Origin: JBAXHO01 sp037138855
GTDB lineage: Bacteria; Patescibacteriota; Dojkabacteria; B142; OLB20
NCBI GenBank assembly: GCA_037138855.1
Contig: JBAXHO010000084.1
Location: forward strand, 1 to 6,588
Direction of reading: 5' to 3'
DNA length: 6,588 nucleotides
In this document: positions 1-3,562 of the stretch, in pieces
Numbering within the stretch: the first letter of the stretch is position 1
How the letters are laid out: each line of letters starts with the position of its first letter
The notes under the pieces: generated by a model
What the model was told of the DNA's origin: nothing
What the model saw: only the letters and a program-made list of their open reading frames with translations
Database searches by the model: none
Position numbers and translations under genes: made by a program

Positions 1-55
1 CAAGTATCAAGTATCAAGTATCAAGTATCAAGTATCAAGTATCAAGTATCAAGTA
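1..55. repeat. Perfect heptanucleotide tandem array (CAAGTAT)
   Basis: Seven exact copies of CAAGTAT plus a six-base partial copy fill the left edge of the window and may continue outside it. The reverse-complement unit ATACTTG occurs in the heptad blocks that abut the stop codons of trxA and of the gene at 2062-3264. There are no spacers, so this is not a CRISPR array. Its uniformity, compared with the degenerate blocks elsewhere, suggests recent expansion by slippage. Confidence 0.95.
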
Positions 56-102
56 GATTAATTGTAAATGACCTACAAATAGGGTCAAATTGAATATGTA
101 GT

Positions 103-130
103 CGGTATGCGGTGACCGGTGATCGGGATT
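103..130. repeat. Degenerate heptad block, CGGTNNN type
   Basis: Four consecutive 7-bp units share a CGGT or CGGG start: CGGTATG and CGGTGAC, then CGGTGAT and CGGGATT. The sequence is richer in G+C than its surroundings but has the same period as the AT-rich arrays. No reading frame or hairpin explains it. Confidence 0.6.
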
Positions 131-165
131 TTACATATAATTTTAGATTACAGCCTTCAATTCGA

Positions 166-184
166 TCCTGAACTTGTTTCAGGA
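166..184. repeat. REP-like palindrome (TCCTGAA-N5-TTCAGGA)
   Basis: A perfect 7-bp inverted repeat surrounds the loop CTTGT. From memory, the form CCTGAAC-TTG-TTTCAGG resembles dispersed palindromes found in many unrelated bacterial genomes. It lies about 110 bp downstream of the trxB stop. No U-run follows on either strand, so it is not a convincing intrinsic terminator. It could still stabilise the trxB mRNA 3' end. Confidence 0.6.
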
Positions 185-264
185 CGCCATTCGCTCTTCG
201 TTCTCATAGATTCCTAGATTCTTATCTTCTTCTAGCTTTTTTCATTTTCCTCACCAATTTACAA

Positions 265-285
265 ATTCCAGATTTCAGATTCCAG
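265..285. repeat. Degenerate heptad block, ATTCCAG type
   Basis: Three consecutive heptads (ATTCCAG, then ATTTCAG, then ATTCCAG) sit 10 bp from the trxB stop codon. The same unit family recurs at 1360-1380. It is part of the 7-bp periodicity seen in the other spacers on this side of the window. Confidence 0.65.
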
Positions 286-295
286 TCTCCATTTC

Positions 296-1225
296 TCACT
301 CTCCCTGCTCTGCCAGCCATTTCTCCGCGTCCAGTGCTGCCATGCAGCCTGAACCGGCAGCGGTAATCGCCTGACGATAACGCTTATCCTGAACATCACC
401 AGCGACAAACACACCTGCGATGTTTGTTTTGGTATTGTCAAAAACTTCTAAATATCCCATCTGATCAGCTTCCAGACTACCTTCCAGATAAAAAGTATTT
501 GGTTTATGACCAATAGCCATAAAGACACCGGATAATGCTAAATCTGAGATTTTATTTTTTTGCGAATCTTGTAATTTAATTCCAGTTAAAACATTTTCAT
601 CGCCAAGAAACTCTTGAATTTGAGAATTCCAGAGCACTGTGATTTTTTTATTATCGAAAATGCGTTTTTGCATTGCTTTGGAACCACGAAATACATTTCT
701 TCGGACAATCATATAAACTTTACTGGCAAATCTAGTTAAAAAATCTGCTTCCTCAAGAGCAGTATCACCGCCACCCACCACGGCAATCTCTTTATTTCTG
801 AAAAAAGCACCATCACAAGTGGCACAATAAGATACACCCCTTCCGGAGTATTTGGTTTCGCTAGGCAAACCTAATTTTTGTGGATCAGCACCAGTGGCAA
901 TTATTACTGATTTAGTCTGATATTCTTTATCTCCAACGAAAATTGATTTAATAGCTTTTTGGAAATTTACTTTGGTAACATTTTGATAAATTATTTCTGC
1001 ACCAAATTTTTCAGCCTGTTTTAAGATATTTCGCATCAATTGCGGACCCATAATCCCTTCCGGAAACCCAGGAAAATTTTCAATTTCAGTGGTATTCATT
1101 AATTGCCCGCCAAATGCCAGGTCAGCAATCACAAGAGGCTTCAAATCTGCTCTAGCTGCATAAATAGCTGCTGTAAGACCAGCCGGGCCTGAGCCAATAA
1201 TAATGAGATTGCGAACGTTGGACAT
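296..1225 (-). CDS. trxB: Thioredoxin reductase (NADPH, FAD flavoprotein)
   Basis: This 309-aa protein matches the usual length of low-molecular-weight bacterial thioredoxin reductase, a cytoplasmic flavoenzyme that passes electrons from NADPH through FAD and a redox disulfide to thioredoxin. Visible motifs in order are the FAD dinucleotide fold GSGPAG (11-16), the redox centre CATCD (Cys134, Cys137, Asp138), the NADPH fold GGGDTA (151-156), the 2'-phosphate site VRRNVFR (174-180), GHKPNT (239-244) and the FAD-closing AGDVQDKRYRQ (275-285). The family signature HRRxxxR reads VRRxxxR here, but all three arginines are kept, so NADPH use is still expected. The frame is open up to an ATG at 1321, but those 32 extra codons are AT-rich heptad repeat and precede the conserved beta strand, so I start at 1225. 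There is no Shine-Dalgarno sequence. trxA lies upstream on the same strand. Stop is TGA. Confidence 0.97.
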   Translation of the reverse strand: MSNVRNLIIIGSGPAGLTAAIYAARADLKPLVIADLAFGGQLMNTTEIENFPGFPEGIMGPQLMRNILKQAEKFGAEIIYQNVTKVNFQKAIKSIFVGDKEYQTKSVIIATGADPQKLGLPSETKYSGRGVSYCATCDGAFFRNKEIAVVGGGDTALEEADFLTRFASKVYMIVRRNVFRGSKAMQKRIFDNKKITVLWNSQIQEFLGDENVLTGIKLQDSQKNKISDLALSGVFMAIGHKPNTFYLEGSLEADQMGYLEVFDNTKTNIAGVFVAGDVQDKRYRQAITAAGSGCMAALDAEKWLAEQGE

Positions 1226-1234
1226 GATTTTATA

Positions 1235-1311
1235 AAAAGTTAAAAGATAAGAGCTAAGAGAAATCTGAAATCTGAAAAGAATTTGCAAATTGAAATTTGC
1301 AAATTGCAAAA
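1235..1311. repeat. Degenerate heptad block upstream of trxB
   Basis: Eleven consecutive 7-bp units keep register. They begin with AAAAGTT and AAAAGAT, pass through two copies of ATCTGAA, and end in TGCAAAT-like units with TGAAATT between them. The block covers most of the trxB 5' flank and explains why the trxB frame stays open upstream of its real start. Confidence 0.7.
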
Positions 1312-1314
1312 TGA

Positions 1315-1332
1315 TAATCAAGAAAATGATTA
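1315..1332. promoter_or_regulatory. Possible operator palindrome TAATCA-N6-TGATTA
   Basis: A perfect 6-bp inverted repeat around AGAAAA lies about 90 bp upstream of the trxB start, between two heptad blocks. The half-site spacing would suit a dimeric regulator. Short AT-rich palindromes are common by chance in such DNA, and I cannot name a regulator. Confidence 0.2.
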
Positions 1333-1359
1333 GACTACTATGTCTTCAATATACTTCTG

Positions 1360-1408
1360 ATTTCAGATTCCGGATTCCAGTTTTCAATTTGTTAACTTGT
1401 TAATATTT
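1360..1408. repeat. Degenerate heptad block between trxA and trxB
   Basis: Seven units keep register. The first three are ATTTCAG, ATTCCGG and ATTCCAG, of the same family as 265-285. The following units drift to TTTTCAA, TTTGTTA, ACTTGTT and AATATTT. No promoter or reading frame is evident in it. Confidence 0.55.
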
Positions 1409-1432
1409 TTAATCTTTTAATTTCAGTTACTT

Positions 1433-1495
1433 AGCTACTAGATACCAGCTACCAGATACTTTTCTTTGATACATGATACGTAATACTTGATACTT
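1433..1495. repeat. Heptad block abutting the trxA stop codon
   Basis: Nine consecutive 7-bp units keep exact register. Four are of the AGCTACC/AGATACC type, one is TTTCTTT, and four are of the GATACAT/GATACTT type. The block ends one base before the trxA stop codon at 1497-1499. Positions 1437-1458 are identical over 22 bp to 1997-2018 in the block next to the neighbouring gene, and the downstream halves also match loosely. Confidence 0.85.
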
Positions 1496-1496
1496 A

Positions 1497-1850
1497 TCAT
1501 TTTCCCCCAAGTACTGCTTTCAATTCTTGCTCAAATTGTTCTTTGGTGCGAAAACCGATAAATTCTTTGACCATTTTCCCTGCTTTAAACAACTTCATAT
1601 TAGGAATACTCTGAATATTATATTCTACAGCCAAAGCCTGATTATCTGGTTCTTCAGTATTAATTTTAATTACTTCTAATTGATCTGCGAAAGTATTGGC
1701 CATTTCATCCAGAACTGGTGCCATCATGAGACAAGGCATACACCAGGTCGCCCAGAAATCAACTAATACAAATTTCTCATTACCCAGCACTTTTGTTTTG
1801 AAATCCTGAGCGGAAATACTTTGAGCAGATTTTTGTGTTTGCATTTGCAT
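1497..1850 (-). CDS. trxA: Thioredoxin
   Basis: This 117-aa single-domain thioredoxin is slightly longer than the usual 105-110 residues because of an 8-10 residue N-terminal extension. As a cytoplasmic dithiol protein it would reduce disulfides in client proteins and be recharged by the TrxB encoded next door. The active site is WCMPC (Trp36, Cys37, Cys40) after FVLVDFWAT. Asp31 matches the conserved buried acid. The cis-proline loop is IQSIPN (Pro83), and the C-terminal half has the usual KLFKAGKMV strand pair. Two points are unusual: Met replaces the common Gly in the CGPC motif, and Asn follows the cis-proline instead of Thr. Both sit at the client-facing surface and could tune redox potential or specificity. 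There is no signal peptide. Met1 at 1850 and Met3 at 1844 are both possible starts, and no Shine-Dalgarno sequence separates them. Confidence 0.96.
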   Translation of the reverse strand: MQMQTQKSAQSISAQDFKTKVLGNEKFVLVDFWATWCMPCLMMAPVLDEMANTFADQLEVIKINTEEPDNQALAVEYNIQSIPNMKLFKAGKMVKEFIGFRTKEQFEQELKAVLGGK

Positions 1851-1854
1851 AGGA

Positions 1855-1875
1855 AAAAGTTAAAAGTTAAAAGAT
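1855..1875. repeat. AAAAGTT heptads in the trxA leader
   Basis: Two AAAAGTT units and one AAAAGAT unit lie directly upstream of the trxA start. Read on the coding strand they give CTTTTAACTTTTT within 4 nt of the ATG. The same 13-mer lies about 8 nt upstream of the trxB ATG (1234-1246 on the plus strand), so both trx leaders share it. Confidence 0.6.
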
Positions 1876-1905
1876 CCAGCCATAGGCTGGTAAGCCTTTG
1901 GCTTA
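1876..1905. repeat. Twin adjacent hairpins
   Basis: Two perfect inverted repeats lie end to end: CCAGCC-ATA-GGCTGG (1876-1890) and TAAGCC-TTT-GGCTTA (1891-1905). Each has a 6-bp stem and 3-nt loop, and both share the core GCC-NNN-GGC. On the minus strand they fall in the spacer between the 400-aa gene and trxA and are followed by an interrupted T-rich stretch. They could be a weak terminator or attenuator, or a REP-like mobile palindrome. The tandem GCC/GGC design favours a dispersed repeat. Confidence 0.65.
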
Positions 1906-1923
1906 AAAAGAAAAAATTTAATA

Positions 1924-1965
1924 ATCTAGAAATCTAAGAGAATTGCAAATTACAAATTTCTAAAT
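1924..1965. repeat. Degenerate heptad block upstream of trxA
   Basis: Six 7-bp units keep register: ATCTAGA, AATCTAA, GAGAATT, then GCAAATT, ACAAATT and TCTAAAT. They resemble units in the 1235-1311 block upstream of trxB, so the 5' flanks of trxA and trxB carry related repeat types. Confidence 0.5.
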
Positions 1966-1989
1966 GTTATTTATAATTCATAATTTTTT

Positions 1990-2059
1990 ACTAGATACTA
2001 GATACCAGCTACCAGATATTTTTTATACATAATACATGATACTTGCTACTTGCTACCTC
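1990..2059. repeat. Heptad block abutting the 400-aa gene's stop codon
   Basis: Ten consecutive 7-bp units keep exact register. They start with two copies of ACTAGAT, pass through ACCAGCT, ACCAGAT and ATTTTTT, and end with ATACATA, ATACATG, ATACTTG, CTACTTG and CTACCTC. The block ends two bases before the stop codon at 2062-2064. It is clearly related to the block at 1433-1495, with 22 identical bases in both. Confidence 0.85.
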
Positions 2060-2061
2060 TT

Positions 2062-3264
2062 CTACTTTTCCTTAAATTTTGCTTCGACTTTCTCTTGATA
2101 CAATTCCTTGGCCTCACCACGGATCCTAACACGATAAAAGAAATATATCGGGATCAATATTTTTTGTAAATACCAAAGTTGAGAAGCCTGAATAAGACCA
2201 TACCAGTAAATAATAAAACCAAAAGATACCATTACTATCCCAATCACAAAACGATCAATTTTATCCCCTAAAATCGCTGTATGCGGTAACGATGATACTG
2301 TAGCTTTAGGAGTATTGGATCCAGTCGAAGTGGATGGTACATTAGAACTTACTGGAATTGTAGGTGTCGGTGTATTTGTACGTGTTGGTGTCGCAGTCAA
2401 CAAAATCGTCGGTGTGGGCGTATTTGTAGGTATAGGTGTTGGTGTGTTTGTAGGTACGCCTGGTGTATTAGTAAGTATTCCCGTTGTAATCGTGGGTACT
2501 CCTGGAGTAATGGTAGGAATTCCTGGTGTATTAGTAGGTACTCCCGGAGTATTACTTACTCCCGGAGTATTACTCGAACTACCTGGGGTAAAAACTGGAG
2601 GAGTAGTTACCGGTGGCGTGACATCTAAAGCTTTACACCAGACATTTACATCATTTGGTCCATTTTCACATGGGTTGGGTCCATCAATAACACATGTTTT
2701 TTCATAGCAACATTCATTTCCGGTGCTATCAGTTTTACAACATTTACCATTATTTGCGAGACAATTATCATAAATTCGACACATTACTTTAGTAATAGGA
2801 CAACCACAACCTATAGAAGCAGGAGCTAAATAATTTCCATTCAAAATCTTAGGCGCTACAGATTTTTTTTCAATAAAAGAATCATATGCCAGGGGTAATT
2901 CTTTGGATACCTGGTACTTATAACGCACAGATGCCAAACTGGATTTACATTGTGGGGAAATAGCATCCTCCAATTTTTGCTGATCAAGTGACGTCAGACA
3001 CTTACAAGTGCCAGTACAATTGGCATTATCAATCGCACAATAACCACTTTGAGGATAAAAGCAGGATTTACATTCATAACTATTGATACATTTACCACCT
3101 TCAGCTACAGTATTTTTTAAAGCTTCTTTAACCAAGACATCACCAGTATCTGGAAGCTTCAATACGAAACGCATCACCAGAAAATATACTAGATAGCTTA
3201 CTATTAATGTAAAAACCAAGATCAAGCCTCCTATTAAAATCAAACGAACTTTGGAATGCTTCAT
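2062..3264 (-). CDS. Cys-rich, Thr/Pro-stalked double-anchored surface protein
   Basis: I do not recognise a named family for this 400-aa protein. Residues 8-33 form a hydrophobic helix after a basic MKHSKVR, with no clear signal-peptidase site, so it is probably an uncleaved anchor with the N-terminus inside. Residues 59-210 hold 19 cysteines, including CC pairs at 175-176 and 185-186 and CxC at 87-89 and 153-155, which suggests a disulfide-rich outer domain. Residues 215-310 are a Thr/Pro stalk with heptapeptide repeats. LPHTA (326-330) precedes a second helix at about 337-357, then a further hydrophobic patch (363-378) and a charged tail ending FKEK. LPxTA followed by GDKIDRF and a helix resembles sortase-type C-terminal signals reported from CPR bacteria. 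The positive-inside rule puts both ends in the cytoplasm and about 300 residues outside. The gene is divergent from the C1A-like gene. No Shine-Dalgarno sequence is seen. Stop is TAG. Confidence 0.85.
   Translation of the reverse strand: MKHSKVRLILIGGLILVFTLIVSYLVYFLVMRFVLKLPDTGDVLVKEALKNTVAEGGKCINSYECKSCFYPQSGYCAIDNANCTGTCKCLTSLDQQKLEDAISPQCKSSLASVRYKYQVSKELPLAYDSFIEKKSVAPKILNGNYLAPASIGCGCPITKVMCRIYDNCLANNGKCCKTDSTGNECCYEKTCVIDGPNPCENGPNDVNVWCKALDVTPPVTTPPVFTPGSSSNTPGVSNTPGVPTNTPGIPTITPGVPTITTGILTNTPGVPTNTPTPIPTNTPTPTILLTATPTRTNTPTPTIPVSSNVPSTSTGSNTPKATVSSLPHTAILGDKIDRFVIGIVMVSFGFIIYWYGLIQASQLWYLQKILIPIYFFYRVRIRGEAKELYQEKVEAKFKEK
2449..2553 (-). repeat. Five heptapeptide (21-bp) repeats in the Thr/Pro stalk
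   Basis: Residues 238-272 of the 400-aa protein are five in-register heptapeptides of the form [NI]T[PT]G[VI][PL]T, flanked by further TPT-rich sequence. Each unit is 21 bp. The repeats would form an extended, possibly glycosylated stalk that holds the Cys-rich domain away from the membrane. Copy number probably varies between strains. Confidence 0.85.
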
Positions 3265-3562
3265 AATAATTGAAAAAATGTGACACTAATAATATAGCAT
3301 ACGGGGAAAATATGTACAGAGTGGGAAAAAAGTATTTTTAAATTTGTAGCACTTGGCTTGCACTATAGTAATACTGAAATTTTAAAAATGCTAAACATAT
3401 AAAACAAACAAAAGTGTAATACCGCAGAAGCTCAAAAATCTTTTAAAAATTGCAAAATAAGATAAAGGTTGTTATTCTAAATTATTGAAAAGTATGTAAG
3501 AGATATTTTGCATAATTATCTTAAATTTTCATTTTCGAATTCAGTTATATTTTTAAACTCAG
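3265..3562. other. Divergent intergenic promoter region
   Basis: This 298-bp AT-rich spacer separates the two divergent surface-protein genes and must hold both promoters. I see a good candidate for the minus-strand gene (3291-3318). For the plus-strand gene the candidates are weak: CATAAT at 3511-3516 as a -10 without a well-placed -35, and TTGCAC (3358-3363) with a 17-bp spacer to TTTAAA (3381-3386), which would give a leader of roughly 170 nt. No reading frame, RNA gene or heptad array is evident, in contrast to the spacers on the trx side. Confidence 0.6.
3291..3318 (-). promoter_or_regulatory. Extended -10 promoter for the 400-aa surface protein
   Basis: On the minus strand, TGTACA (3313-3318) is a 4/6 match to the -35 box, with a 16-bp spacer to TATATT (3291-3296). 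TATATT is a 5/6 match to the -10 box and is preceded by TGC, an extended -10 element. The start codon at 3264 lies about 26 bp downstream, giving a leader of about 20 nt. Confidence 0.45.

Noticed and set aside
1..55. CRISPR array
   Set aside because: The units are 7 bp and contiguous, with no spacers.
166..184. Intrinsic terminator for trxB
   Set aside because: The hairpin is strong but no U-run follows on the minus strand.
1226..1321. 32-codon N-terminal extension of TrxB from an ATG at 1321
   Set aside because: It translates the AT-rich heptad repeat, has no similarity to the family, and precedes the conserved Rossmann strand. The ATG at 1225 gives the normal length.
1468..1499. Heptads near the trxA stop as the -10/-35 of a promoter (GATACAT and AATACTT units)
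   Set aside because: The -10-like look of these units comes from the repeat unit itself. No spacing to a -35 box or downstream gene supports a promoter.
2315..2707. A 130-codon plus-strand frame, very rich in Val and Gly
   Set aside because: It is the antisense reading of the Thr/Pro repeat region of the 400-aa protein. The low-complexity composition mirrors that repeat and there is no independent start signal.
3142..3156. LPDTG at residues 37-41 of the 400-aa protein as a sortase signal
   Set aside because: It follows the N-terminal helix instead of preceding a C-terminal one, so the topology is wrong for a sorting signal. It is probably chance.
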